Shown one piece after another: positions 33,511 to 42,640 of a DNA stretch of 64,000 nt; position 1 is the stretch's first letter, and each line of letters starts with the position of its first letter. This stretch comes from an uncultured Flavobacteriaceae bacterium (GTDB lineage Bacteria; Bacteroidota; Bacteroidia; Flavobacteriales; Flavobacteriaceae). The translations under genes and the position numbers were made by a program. Under the pieces are notes generated by a model. That model was not told the DNA's origin. It searched no databases and saw nothing but the letters and a program-made list of their open reading frames with translations. The stretch covers positions 372,001 through 436,000 of the forward strand of contig CANNBV010000002.1 in the NCBI GenBank assembly GCA_947502975.1, written 5' to 3'.

Positions 33511-35202
33511 TTATACTACTTCCACAAATAAGCCTTCCTCAGTCTTTTCAACCTTAGCTAAACTATTTTTGGTCAATTCTTTAATAGATTTATCCCATTT
33601 TTTATTAGATAGTCCAGATTGCGTTTTTAAATCTACCAACTCTAATTTTTCAGCTTTGTTTAAAATTTCAAGGATGGCTTTAGCATCATCACTAATCTCT
33701 AAAGGTTTTTTCTCTGGTTTCATTTGCGGGAAGAACAATACTTCTTGAATAGATTGATTGTTGGTTAAAAACATAATCAATCGATCCATACCAATACCCA
33801 TTCCAGAGGTTGGAGGCATGCCATATTCTAAAGCTCTTAAAAAGTCATAATCTATAGTTGCAGTCGCTTCGTCATCCCCTTTTTTAGCAAGCTCCAGCTG
33901 ATGCTCAAAACGTTCACGTTGGTCAATTGGGTCGTTTAATTCGCTATATGCATTGGCAATTTCTTTACCACAAACCATCAATTCAAAACGCTCTGTTAAT
34001 TCTGGGTTTTCTCGATGTTCTTTACATAACGGACTCATCTCTTTTGGATAATCTGTAATGAATGTTGGTTGTATATAGTTGCCTTCGCATTTTTCTCCAA
34101 AAATTTCATCAATCAGCTTGCCTTTACCCATGGTGTCATCAACTTCAATGCCCATGTTTTTAGCCGCTTGGCGAATTTCGGCTTCCGATTTTCCAGTAAT
34201 ATCAAAACCAGTAAAATGCTTGATAGAATCTGCCATAGTCACTCTAGCATAAGGTGCTTTAAAGTCTATTTCATACTCACCAAAAGTAGCTTTTGTGGTA
34301 CCATTTACTGCAGTAGCACAATGCTCTAACAGTTGCTCACAGAAATCCATCATCCAATTGTAATCTTTATAAGCTACGTAAATTTCCATAGCTGTAAACT
34401 CAGGATTATGCGTACGATCCATACCTTCGTTTCTAAAGTTTTTAGAAAACTCATAAACACCATCAAATCCGCCAACAATTAAACGCTTTAGGTATAATTC
34501 ATTAGCGATTCGCATGTATAATGGAATATCCAAAGAGTTGTGATGTGTAATAAATGGACGGGCCGCAGCACCACCAGCAATAGGTTGTAAAACAGGCGTT
34601 TCTACTTCAAAATAACCAGCATCATTGAAAAATGAGCGCATGGCGTTGAATAATTTTGTACGCTTTACAAAGACATCCTTAACATGAGGGTTTACGACCA
34701 AATCAGCGTAACGCTGTCTGTAACGTTGCTCAGGGTCAGTGAATGCGTCATGAATCTTGCCTTCAGCATCTACACGCGGTTGCGGTAGTGGTTTTAAGGC
34801 TTTACTTAATAAGGTAAAATCTTTAACCATTACGGTTTTTTCACCGACTTTAGTAGTAAATAATTCACCTTCTACACCAATAAAATCACCGATATCTAAA
34901 AGTTTTTTGTAAACATCGTTGTATTTACTTTTATCGTCGCCAGTACAGATTTCATCACGATTAAAATATACTTGTATACGACCTTCAGAATCCTGAAGTT
35001 CAGCAAAACTTGCACTTCCTTGAATACGGCGAGACATCAATCTCCCAGCAATAATAACCTTTTTACCTTCTTCAAAATCTGTTTTTATATCTTTTGAAGT
35101 CTGTTTTACAGGAAATAAATCTGCAGGATAAGGGTTAATACCTAAGTCTCTTAATTTTGCGAGTTTGTCGCGTCTTACCAATTCTTGTTCTGAAAGCTGC
35201 AT
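33511..35202 (-). CDS. lysS: Lysyl-tRNA synthetase, class II
   Basis: The 563-residue enzyme charges tRNA-Lys. The OB-fold (GRLMSRRIQGSASFAELQD), motif 2 (FRNEGMDRTHNPEFTAMEIY) and motif 3 (GMGIGMDRLIMFLTN) are all present. It has about 60 extra C-terminal residues (KSIKELTKNSLAKVEKTEEG region, winged-helix-like), typical of Bacteroidetes LysS and not seen in the roughly 500-residue enterobacterial enzyme. A promoter box (TAATTTTG) lies just upstream. Confidence 0.97.
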   Translation of the reverse strand: MQLSEQELVRRDKLAKLRDLGINPYPADLFPVKQTSKDIKTDFEEGKKVIIAGRLMSRRIQGSASFAELQDSEGRIQVYFNRDEICTGDDKSKYNDVYKKLLDIGDFIGVEGELFTTKVGEKTVMVKDFTLLSKALKPLPQPRVDAEGKIHDAFTDPEQRYRQRYADLVVNPHVKDVFVKRTKLFNAMRSFFNDAGYFEVETPVLQPIAGGAAARPFITHHNSLDIPLYMRIANELYLKRLIVGGFDGVYEFSKNFRNEGMDRTHNPEFTAMEIYVAYKDYNWMMDFCEQLLEHCATAVNGTTKATFGEYEIDFKAPYARVTMADSIKHFTGFDITGKSEAEIRQAAKNMGIEVDDTMGKGKLIDEIFGEKCEGNYIQPTFITDYPKEMSPLCKEHRENPELTERFELMVCGKEIANAYSELNDPIDQRERFEHQLELAKKGDDEATATIDYDFLRALEYGMPPTSGMGIGMDRLIMFLTNNQSIQEVLFFPQMKPEKKPLEISDDAKAILEILNKAEKLELVDLKTQSGLSNKKWDKSIKELTKNSLAKVEKTEEGLFVEVV

Positions 35203-35222
35203 GCTACTTTTATTTTGAGGTG

Positions 35223-35230
35223 CAAAATTA
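35223..35230 (-). promoter_or_regulatory. -7 promoter element for lysS
   Basis: On the minus strand this reads TAATTTTG, matching TAnnTTTG. TTG occurs 18 bases upstream. It is 20 bases from the start codon, giving a short leader. Confidence 0.6.
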
Positions 35231-35255
35231 CATTATTTAACCTAAGTACAAAACA

Positions 35256-35294
35256 AAGACCTCTAAGGATTGTTAATAATCTTTAGAGGTCTTA
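35256..35294 (-). terminator. Intrinsic terminator after DUF1573 gene
   Basis: AAGACCTCTAA(A)GAT pairs with AATC(T)TTAGAGGTCTT on both strands. It lies between the DUF1573 gene and lysS and so separates the two minus-strand genes. Confidence 0.8.
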
Positions 35295-35313
35295 GACTAA
35301 GTCAAATAGTAGT

Positions 35314-35718
35314 TTATTTCGCAGCTACTACTGTACCTTTAATTTTTAGTACTTTTTTTACTTCTTTAGCATTCGAAATCACTGTAATAGTTTTTGTAAA
35401 ACTTCCGAGTTTTTTGGTATTATAATTAATTTCTAACTGCCCATCTTTTCCGGGTAGGATTGGTTCTTTTGAATAAGTAGGTACGGTACATCCGCAACTT
35501 GTTTTTACATCCGAAATTATTAAAGGAGCGTTACCTTTATTAGTGAATGTAAAAGTACTCATACCACTAGAACCTTGTTCTATTGTACCATAATCTACAA
35601 CTTCCGTTTCAAAGTCGATAATAGCTGCTTTCTCTAACATTGCTAAATCTTGAGCTTGTGAGAAGCTTACAATTCCCATAAATAGGATGGTAAAAAAAAT
35701 GTTTACTGTTCGTTTCAT
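35314..35718 (-). CDS. DUF1573 periplasmic protein
   Basis: The 134-residue protein has a signal peptide (ending SFSQAQ) and one DUF1573 domain: VDYGTIEQGSSGMSTFTFTN, SDVKTSCGCTVPTYSKEPI (the CGC motif) and GSFTKTITVISNA. The immunoglobulin-like fold of this family is widespread in Bacteroidetes envelopes; its role is unknown. It is monocistronic. Confidence 0.92.
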   Translation of the reverse strand: MKRTVNIFFTILFMGIVSFSQAQDLAMLEKAAIIDFETEVVDYGTIEQGSSGMSTFTFTNKGNAPLIISDVKTSCGCTVPTYSKEPILPGKDGQLEINYNTKKLGSFTKTITVISNAKEVKKVLKIKGTVVAAK

Positions 35719-35829
35719 GTTTGAATGATTTTTAATGATTAATTTGAAACAAACCTAATTGTTAATCACAAAAAAAGGGGTGTATTTATGGGTTGAAATC
35801 GGTACTAGTACCTAGGTTGAATTTTGTAA

Positions 35830-36888
35830 CTACTTATTAAACAGTGATTTAATTTCGTCTCTAGAGCCGACGTTTAATTTTTTGTAGACATTGTTTACAT
35901 GTGTTTTTACCGTACTTAGGCTTACAAAAAGAGTATCACCTATTTCTTTATTGGTCTGTCCTTCTAGAATCAAGTCAAGTACGTTTTGCTCTTGTTTGGT
36001 AAGTTGGTCTTTAGCTTCGGCATGATGTTTTGCTTTTTTTGATTTTGCCTTAGATATAAACCAAAAGTTTAAAATAAGCGATAATGCGAGCAATCCAATT
36101 AGCAGGTATGTCCAATTAAAATTTGATGATGCTTTCGTTGGCGTGACAATAAATTTATCTGAAGTAATTTCAGTTTCATACTGTTTGGTGTATAAGGTGT
36201 TAGGGTATTTTTGTTTTAAACGTCCTAACAAATTATCATAATATGGGTTCTCTTTTAAATCTTCCAAATAATAATTGTGAAAAGGGCTTCCTCTTTCAGA
36301 AAGGAATGTGTATATGTAGAGTTCAGCAAGAGGCTCATTTAAATTAGCTCCAAAATTTTGAAGCGTTTTAAACCATTTTTTATTATTCAGATCTCTGTTA
36401 GCTTTACTCCTAAATTCACCATATGCGAACTTCATTTCTTCCTTTAAGGAGTCAATTTTTATAAATGCTGCTGTTCTGGGGTTGGTGGACTGAATGTCAC
36501 AAAACATTTCTGCATCAAAAGACAGAGGGAAACTTATAGTGTCTGTGTTTTTGGCAATGAATAAAATATCTTTACTATCTGAGCAGTGTCCATCAAAATG
36601 ATTGCCATCTTGATTGAAAGTATCACAATTATCAACATGTAATTTATAAATACGATGCGCTTGCTCTAGCTGATTTCCATCGAATTTAAAAAAACCGTTT
36701 TCGTCCACCGAAGCTTTTGAAATAATTTGCTCATTATCTATGTTTTCGATGGTACGATAATCTTCTATTACAGATAAATAGACATTTCCTTGCCAACGTT
36801 CTATATCAACATACCCATTGAAATTGTGTTGCGCAAAACCACAAAACCCAAAACAAATAAAAACCAATATGTAATTTAAAAATCTCAC
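35830..36888 (-). CDS. Membrane-bound LuxR-type regulator
   Basis: The 352-residue protein has a signal peptide, a long periplasmic domain (about residues 20-250) and a transmembrane helix (WTYLLIGLLALSLILNFWF). A short cytoplasmic linker and a C-terminal LuxR HTH (LTKQEQNVLDLILEGQTNKE, VSLSTVKTHVNNVYKKLNVG) follow. This is a one-component sensor in which a periplasmic signal acts on a cytoplasmic DNA-binding end. No receiver domain is present. Target and signal are unknown. Confidence 0.88.
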   Translation of the reverse strand: MRFLNYILVFICFGFCGFAQHNFNGYVDIERWQGNVYLSVIEDYRTIENIDNEQIISKASVDENGFFKFDGNQLEQAHRIYKLHVDNCDTFNQDGNHFDGHCSDSKDILFIAKNTDTISFPLSFDAEMFCDIQSTNPRTAAFIKIDSLKEEMKFAYGEFRSKANRDLNNKKWFKTLQNFGANLNEPLAELYIYTFLSERGSPFHNYYLEDLKENPYYDNLLGRLKQKYPNTLYTKQYETEITSDKFIVTPTKASSNFNWTYLLIGLLALSLILNFWFISKAKSKKAKHHAEAKDQLTKQEQNVLDLILEGQTNKEIGDTLFVSLSTVKTHVNNVYKKLNVGSRDEIKSLFNK

Positions 36889-37005
36889 AGCACTAAACTA
36901 CTATAATTTATGGTATTCTAAAATTAAAAACTCATACGAGTATAATGTAACAAAAGAAATGAAATAACGTCAAATAAGTAATCATCAATCATTAAAAAAA
37001 TTATT

Positions 37006-37164
37006 ATGAGTATTTGGAGAGTTATACTTTCTATTATTTGTCCGCCGCTGGCTGTTATCGATAAAGGCTGTGGCTCTATTGTTATTGTTTTTCTGCTTTG
37101 GCTTTGTGGCTGGGTTCCAGGTGTAATTGCAGCTTTGGTAATACTTAATAATCCTAAGAATTAG
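37006..37164 (+). CDS. YqaE/Pmp3-family membrane peptide (UPF0057)
   Basis: The 52-residue ORF reads MSIWRVILSIICPPLAVIDK, then a second helix (SIVIVFLLWLCGWVPGVIAA) and LVILNNPKN. The CPPLAV and WVPGVIAA motifs are diagnostic of the stress-linked YqaE/Pmp3 family. It sits in the spacer upstream of the lipB operon. Confidence 0.9.
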   Translation: MSIWRVILSIICPPLAVIDKGCGSIVIVFLLWLCGWVPGVIAALVILNNPKN

Positions 37165-37166
37165 AT

Positions 37167-37174
37167 TATATTTG
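37167..37174 (+). promoter_or_regulatory. -7 promoter element upstream of the lipoprotein-lipB operon
   Basis: TATATTTG matches TAnnTTTG and lies 32 bases before the lipoprotein start, just after the YqaE stop. Confidence 0.6.
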
Positions 37175-37205
37175 TTGGTATTAATAACCTAACAAATATA
37201 TTACA

Positions 37206-37964
37206 ATGCGCAAGCCCAAATTATTGGTATTAATCCTTTTAGTTTTAAATTTTACAAGCTGTCAATTTTCTGAAAACATCTATTTAAATGAAGATGGCTC
37301 TGGTAGAATGGAGTTCAGTTTCGATGCTTCTGAAATCATGCAAATGGCAGGGCAACAAATGAGTGAAAATTCCGGAGAAAAGGATATGGACTCTACATTT
37401 ACTTTTAAGGAACTATTTGATGAAAAGCGAGATAGTATAGCAAGTTTACCACTAGACGAACAAGAAAAGTTAAAAGCTATTGAGAAATTTTCTGTTCATA
37501 TGCTGATGAGTGAAAAGGATAAAAAGTTTAATATGGATATTTTTACTGATTTTAAAAGTGCTACTGAATTGCAAGACATGTTTTCTGCGTTAAATACAGT
37601 AGGTAATTTGCAAGGCAAAGAGGCTGCAAAAATTAATGATCCTAATAATCCTTTTTCTGCTTTTGCAAAGGGCGGAAATTCTAAATTAAGTTATTCTTTT
37701 AAAAATGGAGTGTTTAAGCGCCAAGTAGCAATAGTTGACAAAGAGGTGCAAAAACAAATGATGGATAGTTTAGGACAGGCAGCTATGATGTTTGCAAACT
37801 CAAAATATAAATTAAATTATCACTTTCCTAGAAGAGTCAAGTCTGTTTCTAATGATAAAGCTATGTTTAGTGCAGATGGAAAAACTGTGATAATAGAATA
37901 TGGTTTAATGGATTATATGACAAATCCTGAGGTGATGAATTTAGAAATTGTTTTAGAAGATTAA
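37206..37964 (+). CDS. Lipoprotein, unknown, upstream of lipB
   Basis: The 252-residue lipoprotein has a signal ending NFTSC (Cys19). Its beginning, NIYLNEDGSGRMEFSFDASE, is typical of flavobacterial lipoproteins. No enzymatic motif was seen, but the charged helices (EKLKAIEKFSVHMLMSEKDK) suggest a soluble envelope domain. It is the first gene of an operon; the lipB start follows its stop by two bases. Confidence 0.75.
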   Translation: MRKPKLLVLILLVLNFTSCQFSENIYLNEDGSGRMEFSFDASEIMQMAGQQMSENSGEKDMDSTFTFKELFDEKRDSIASLPLDEQEKLKAIEKFSVHMLMSEKDKKFNMDIFTDFKSATELQDMFSALNTVGNLQGKEAAKINDPNNPFSAFAKGGNSKLSYSFKNGVFKRQVAIVDKEVQKQMMDSLGQAAMMFANSKYKLNYHFPRRVKSVSNDKAMFSADGKTVIIEYGLMDYMTNPEVMNLEIVLED

Positions 37965-37966
37965 TT

Positions 37967-38674
37967 TTGAACAAAAAAGTTGAACTGCAAGATTTAGGTT
38001 TTAAAGACTACAAAGATACTTGGGATTATCAAGAAGCATTGTTTAAAGCTATTGTTGATACAAAGATTAAGAATAGGCGAGAAGATGCTAATTTAGAAAC
38101 CCAAAATCATTTTTTATTTGTAGAACACCCCCATGTTTATACATTGGGTAAAAGTGGCGATTTATCTAACTTATTGTTGGACGAAGCACAACTTCAAGAA
38201 AAAGGTGCGTCATTCTATAAAATAAATAGAGGTGGAGATATCACTTATCATGGACCTGGACAAATTGTGGGGTATCCCATTTTAGATTTAGAGAACTTTT
38301 TTACGGATATACATAAATATCTACGATTTCTAGAAGAAATGATAATTCTTACATTGGAAGAATATGGTCTAAAAGCAGAGCGTAGTCCTGGTGAAACAGG
38401 AGTGTGGTTGGATGTAGGCACGCCATTTGCACGAAAAATTTGTGCTATGGGGGTGCGTGCTAGTAGATGGGTGACAATGCATGGATTTGCATTGAACGTT
38501 AATGCAGATTTAGGCTATTTTGATAATATTATTCCCTGTGGTATTCGTGGTAAGGCAGTAACGTCCTTGAATGTAGAATTAGGTGTTGAACGTGTGAGTG
38601 AAAGCGATGTAAAAGAAAAGCTATTACACCATTTTTCTAATCTTTTTCAGGCAGAATTTTTAGTTACAAAATAA
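37967..38674 (+). CDS. lipB: Lipoyl(octanoyl) transferase
   Basis: The 235-residue enzyme moves the octanoyl group from acyl-carrier protein to lipoyl domains. Motifs are LFVEHPHVYTLGKSG, INRGGDITYHGPGQIVGYPI, KICAMGVRASRWVTMHGFAL (catalytic Lys) and IIPCGIRGKAVTSL (catalytic Cys). The start codon is TTG: no ATG occurs before the conserved QDLGFKDYKDTWDYQEAL, and the TTG sits two bases after the previous stop. It overlaps the next ATG by one base. Confidence 0.95.
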   Translation: MNKKVELQDLGFKDYKDTWDYQEALFKAIVDTKIKNRREDANLETQNHFLFVEHPHVYTLGKSGDLSNLLLDEAQLQEKGASFYKINRGGDITYHGPGQIVGYPILDLENFFTDIHKYLRFLEEMIILTLEEYGLKAERSPGETGVWLDVGTPFARKICAMGVRASRWVTMHGFALNVNADLGYFDNIIPCGIRGKAVTSLNVELGVERVSESDVKEKLLHHFSNLFQAEFLVTK

Positions 38675-39180
38675 TGAAGGTGAAAAAGGGCATAAAAATA
38701 GCATTACTAGTGTTAAGTTTTGCTTTTGTTGCAATGATTTCCTTTGCCGCTTACACTATTATTATAGTTGAAAATGAGAAGTTTGATTATGAAATGCTGT
38801 ATTTTCTGCCTATGATTCTTGGCGGAGTCTTAAGTATGATATATCAACTAAAAACCATGAAGTTTTACAGCTTGAAAACAAAAAGCTTAGAGCTTACAGG
38901 TAAATTGTTCTGGATTGGAAATATTATATTTTCTATTACCTTGTTTTGTTTTTCGCTGTATTTTCTTTATTTGATATATACTAGCTATGTTAATTTGGAG
39001 GGGGATATGAAGTCGAGTATGGTAATCGCTTTAGCGGTAACAGTCTTAATTTTGCTTTTAGCTGTATTCTTAGCTTTAGAAACGAGTGCGCTCTATAAAA
39101 GAATTTTAAATCAAAACGAACGCGATTATGTTGATTCTATTGAAGATATTAAAGGGTATGATAATGAAGAATCAGATTAA
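38674..39180 (+). CDS. Membrane protein, unknown, in lipB operon
   Basis: The 168-residue protein has about four transmembrane helices (IALLVLSFAFVAMISFAAYT, LYFLPMILGGVLSMIYQL, LFWIGNIIFSITLFCFSL, VIALAVTVLILLLAVFLA) and an acidic C-terminal tail. No family was recognised. ATAATG overlap with lipB indicates translational coupling; no link to lipoate biosynthesis is proposed. Confidence 0.7.
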   Translation: MKVKKGIKIALLVLSFAFVAMISFAAYTIIIVENEKFDYEMLYFLPMILGGVLSMIYQLKTMKFYSLKTKSLELTGKLFWIGNIIFSITLFCFSLYFLYLIYTSYVNLEGDMKSSMVIALAVTVLILLLAVFLALETSALYKRILNQNERDYVDSIEDIKGYDNEESD

Positions 39181-39239
39181 TATAATAGAGATAGACATAC
39201 AAAAATAAGCCTAACATAATAATATGCCGCCTACTTTTC

Positions 39240-39379
39240 TTCCGCGTTAGGGATTGAACGGCATGTTTGAAATCCCCGACGAAGGAGGGATTGAGTAGTG
39301 AAATATTAATATTCACGAATTCATTGATTTGAAAATAAAGAATGATGAGTAAAGCCCGACCCTTAGGGTAACTCCCTAA
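39240..39379. repeat. Structured intergenic repeat of flavobacterial type
   Basis: It holds TTCCGCGTTAGGGATTGAACG at the left and CCCGACCCTTAGGGTAACTC at the right, with the pair TTAGGGA/TCCCTAA as outer stem and further inverted stretches between. The right edge overlaps the apaG stop codon. I recall similar elements in other flavobacterial intergenic regions; its role is unknown. Confidence 0.6.
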
Positions 39380-39762
39380 TTAATAGCGAAAGGCGCGCTT
39401 AACTTAAATGTTGGAATAGTTACTTGAAATTTCTTAGTAGTGGTAAAGTTTACCATATTGTAAAAGCCTTGCATTGCTCCAAATGGAGATGTAAGCAAAC
39501 ATCCAGAGGTATACGTGTGAGATTCCCCAGGTTTTAGAACTGGTTTTTGCCCAATAACGCCTTCGCCAGTAACAGTTTCAATGTTATTTAAGGCATCCAT
39601 AATTTCCCAATGGCGTGCATAGAGCTGAACAGAATCCTTGCTTTGGTTCTCTATGGTAACCGTATAACCAAAGGCGTACTGTATTTTATAGTTTTTATAA
39701 AACGAGCCTTCGAAATTGGTTTCTACCGAAATTTTTATGCCTTTTGTTACTTGTTGAACCAT
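39376..39762 (-). CDS. apaG: ApaG-family protein
   Basis: The 128-residue single-domain protein has the ApaG fold marks: QYAFGYTVTIENQSKDSVQL, YARHWEIMDALNNIETV, GEGVIGQKPVLKPGESHTYT and FGAMQGFYNMV. In other bacteria it is linked to cobalt/magnesium resistance; the exact function here is inferred. It is monocistronic. Confidence 0.93.
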   Translation of the reverse strand: MVQQVTKGIKISVETNFEGSFYKNYKIQYAFGYTVTIENQSKDSVQLYARHWEIMDALNNIETVTGEGVIGQKPVLKPGESHTYTSGCLLTSPFGAMQGFYNMVNFTTTKKFQVTIPTFKLSAPFAIN

Positions 39763-39846
39763 GTTAAGGATTGATATACAATACTTTTACGGTGCTAAAA
39801 TAGGTATTTTAAATTTTTGAATCTCTAAAAAACCGTTAAATAAGGA

Positions 39847-41106
39847 CTAATTGGTGATATTTGTCGATGAAACTTCGTTGAAACCGATAATTCTGTCGTA
39901 TCGCGCTCCTAAATCGCGGTAATACACTAAAACTTTATAGTTGTTTTCGGTTTGCCAAAAATTGCCACTTATACGACCTTCGTCTAAAGTTTCATCTGCA
40001 TTTACTACTACATATTTATAGTTGTAAAAGCCTTGCTTGAGTTTAAAATGACCTTTGTAAATTCTGTCTTCTGGATGATACACCATTTTATTGTAGTCGT
40101 CTAAAGCGTAATTGTTGTAATTACCATATACATAAATGGTTTCGCCATTTAATAATTCTGGATACGCTAAAGAAAAATGCACTTCTACATAATCAGCTTC
40201 TACCGATACATCTTCTCTGTCTATGGCTGTGATTTTAAACTGCCCATTGATGTCTGGGTTATAGGTGTATGGTAATTCTGCTCTAGATCTATTGGTAAAT
40301 AAATAGCTGTGATAAATATCTTGAAGCTCTATATATTGTACACCCATAGATGCTGCTCTTACATCTTTTGTTTCAAAAAACAAATATTCATTGCCTCCAG
40401 GGAAAGCGGTTTCGTCAACATAACGATAAATAAGTTTATTGCCTAAAGTGTATTGTGGTTTAATGTCCGAGATTGCAGTATTTAAATTTCTATTTTGAAT
40501 GATAAGCGTTTTAATGGTTTGCTGCGGATTGTTAATTTGAGAATTGGTAGAAATTTCAATATCTACAGTTTGCATATGGTTGATAGTTTTCACATTGCGA
40601 GAACGTTTGATGCTAATGCCAGGCGTAACAACATCTTCATAAATCATTAACTTTCTGGAAAATACTAAAACGTCATCTCTATCGAAAACTGAAATTAAAT
40701 AATTGCCAGAAACTGTTAATGCACGAGTCTGTGCATTTGGAATTGTTAATCTGTAATGTGAATACATTTGAAATGTATTGAAAGAATTACGATAATCTTG
40801 TATTCTAAAATTATCTACACCTAAAAGAAATTCAGTTCTTACTAAAACCGATTCTGTCCAATCGTAATCGTAATGTTCAATTTTATAATAAAAATCTGGC
40901 TCGTTAGAAACTAAAGCATCAAATTCTAAATAGAAGGTTTCTCCTAATTTTAAAATAGGTAACTCGCCTAAATCACTACTTGTACTTTTAAAAGTGATGG
41001 ACTTAATATAGTCGGGGGGATTTATTTCTTCAACCTGTGCTTGTAGGTTTAAACAAATAAAAAAGACTCCGATAACAAAAGAAAATTTACAGCGCATCCA
41101 TTTCAT
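39847..41106 (-). CDS. Type IX secretion plug-like protein (DUF5103)
   Basis: The 419-residue secreted protein begins MKWMRCKFSFVIGV, with a signal peptide ending LQAQ; a more upstream Met would add six residues. Beta-sandwich segments such as EINPPDYIKSITFKSTSSDL and VYGNYNNYALDDYNKMVYH match DUF5103, which has been described as a plug of the SprA type IX secretion channel. The assignment is from family recall. The gene is alone, facing nqrA. Confidence 0.78.
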   Translation of the reverse strand: MKWMRCKFSFVIGVFFICLNLQAQVEEINPPDYIKSITFKSTSSDLGELPILKLGETFYLEFDALVSNEPDFYYKIEHYDYDWTESVLVRTEFLLGVDNFRIQDYRNSFNTFQMYSHYRLTIPNAQTRALTVSGNYLISVFDRDDVLVFSRKLMIYEDVVTPGISIKRSRNVKTINHMQTVDIEISTNSQINNPQQTIKTLIIQNRNLNTAISDIKPQYTLGNKLIYRYVDETAFPGGNEYLFFETKDVRAASMGVQYIELQDIYHSYLFTNRSRAELPYTYNPDINGQFKITAIDREDVSVEADYVEVHFSLAYPELLNGETIYVYGNYNNYALDDYNKMVYHPEDRIYKGHFKLKQGFYNYKYVVVNADETLDEGRISGNFWQTENNYKVLVYYRDLGARYDRIIGFNEVSSTNITN

Positions 41107-41178
41107 TTTTGTAAATATAATCAAAATTGATGCCTAAAGCTTTTTATAATTTAATACTTGTAAATTTCTATTAATTTT

Positions 41179-41210
41179 TTGTGGTAACTGTATTTTAGTT
41201 CGTATTTTTG
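41179..41210 (+). promoter_or_regulatory. nqr operon promoter
   Basis: TATTTTTG (41203-41210) matches TAnnTTTG, with a TTG at 41179-41181 and a 21-base spacer. It lies 38 bases upstream of nqrA. Confidence 0.7.
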
Positions 41211-41248
41211 CACCGATTTTTTAGACAACTAATTTCAACAAAGAAAAT

Positions 41249-42604
41249 ATGTCAAACGACATTCGCATTAAGAAAGGTCTAGATATTAAACTTAAAGGTG
41301 AAGCTGAGAAAACCACTGAAACAGCGGTTTTGAGTAACTTTTATGTTTTAAGACCAGAAGACTTCCACGGCGTAATTCCTAAATTAATTTCTAAAGTTGG
41401 TACCAAAGTAAAAGCAGGAGAACCTGTGTTTTATGACAAAACAGATGAAAATATCAAATTTGTTTCTCCAGTATCTGGTGAAATAATTGAGATCTCTCGT
41501 GGTGCCAAACGTAAAATTTTAGAAATAAAAATTCAAGCTGATAAATCGCAAACTTACCAAGATAATGGAAAGTTTGACGTTGATGCTGCAAAACCAGAAG
41601 AGGTTAAAGCACATCTATTAGCAAGTGGATTATGGCCATTTGTAAAGCAAAGACCTTATGATGTTATTGCAAATCCTGAAAAGGCACCAAAAGCTATTTT
41701 TATTTCGGGTTATGCAAGCGCGCCATTAGCAGCAGATTTAGATTATGTTCTACAAGGAAAAGAAGCCGAATTACAAGCGGCGATAACTGCACTTGGCAAA
41801 TTAACGGAAGGACAAGTTCATGTGTCTGTTGGTAAAAATACAAACTCGCCATTAGCTGGTTTATCTGGGGTTTCTGTACATAAAGTATCTGGTCCGCACC
41901 CTGCTGGAAATGTTGGAACTTTAATTAATAAAGTTGACCCAATAAATAAAGGTGAAACAGTTTGGACTGTAAATGCACAAGACTTAATAATTATAGGTAA
42001 TTTACTTTTAACAGGTGAATTTAATGCTGAGCGCATCGTAGCTTTAGCAGGCTCTGAAGTAAAAGCACCACGTTATTTTAAGACTAAATTAGGTAGTGAA
42101 GTTGCTACTATGATTTATGATAAAGGCATTGAGAAAGATGCTAATGCTAGAATTATTTCAGGGAATGTTTTAAGTGGAAAAGAAATTAAACCTGATGGAT
42201 TCTTAGATTATTATAGCAATGTAATTACTGTTATTCCAGAAGGTGATGATTATGAATTCTTTGGTTGGAATAAACCAATTTTTAATAAGATTTCTACATC
42301 AAGAGCATTAACGTTTTCTTGGTTAAACCCTAAGAAGCTATATGATTTGAACACCAATACGAATGGTGAACATCGTGCTTTTGTAACTACTGGAACTTTT
42401 GAGGAAGTATTTCCTTTAGATATATATCCAATGCAAATCTTAAAAGCTTGTATGTATAAAGATTTAGATGAAATGGAAGCTTTGGGTATGTACGAAGTTG
42501 CCCCTGAAGATTTTGCATTAACAGAATTTGTATGTGTGTCTAAACAGCCACATCAAAAGATAATAAGAGAAGGTTTAGACTTAATGCTTAAAGAAATTGG
42601 ATAA
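41249..42604 (+). CDS. nqrA: Na+-translocating NADH:quinone reductase subunit A
   Basis: The 451-residue peripheral subunit begins IRIKKGLDIKLKGEAEKTTE, with FVSPVSGEIIEISRGAKR and GPHPAGNVGTLINKVDPI, diagnostic of NqrA. It binds quinone or supports the quinone site of the NQR complex, which pumps Na+ with NADH oxidation. First gene of nqrABCDEF. Confidence 0.97.
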   Translation: MSNDIRIKKGLDIKLKGEAEKTTETAVLSNFYVLRPEDFHGVIPKLISKVGTKVKAGEPVFYDKTDENIKFVSPVSGEIIEISRGAKRKILEIKIQADKSQTYQDNGKFDVDAAKPEEVKAHLLASGLWPFVKQRPYDVIANPEKAPKAIFISGYASAPLAADLDYVLQGKEAELQAAITALGKLTEGQVHVSVGKNTNSPLAGLSGVSVHKVSGPHPAGNVGTLINKVDPINKGETVWTVNAQDLIIIGNLLLTGEFNAERIVALAGSEVKAPRYFKTKLGSEVATMIYDKGIEKDANARIISGNVLSGKEIKPDGFLDYYSNVITVIPEGDDYEFFGWNKPIFNKISTSRALTFSWLNPKKLYDLNTNTNGEHRAFVTTGTFEEVFPLDIYPMQILKACMYKDLDEMEALGMYEVAPEDFALTEFVCVSKQPHQKIIREGLDLMLKEIG

Positions 42605-42640
42605 TTATTCATTGAGGAACGAAATGAAAAATATTACAAG

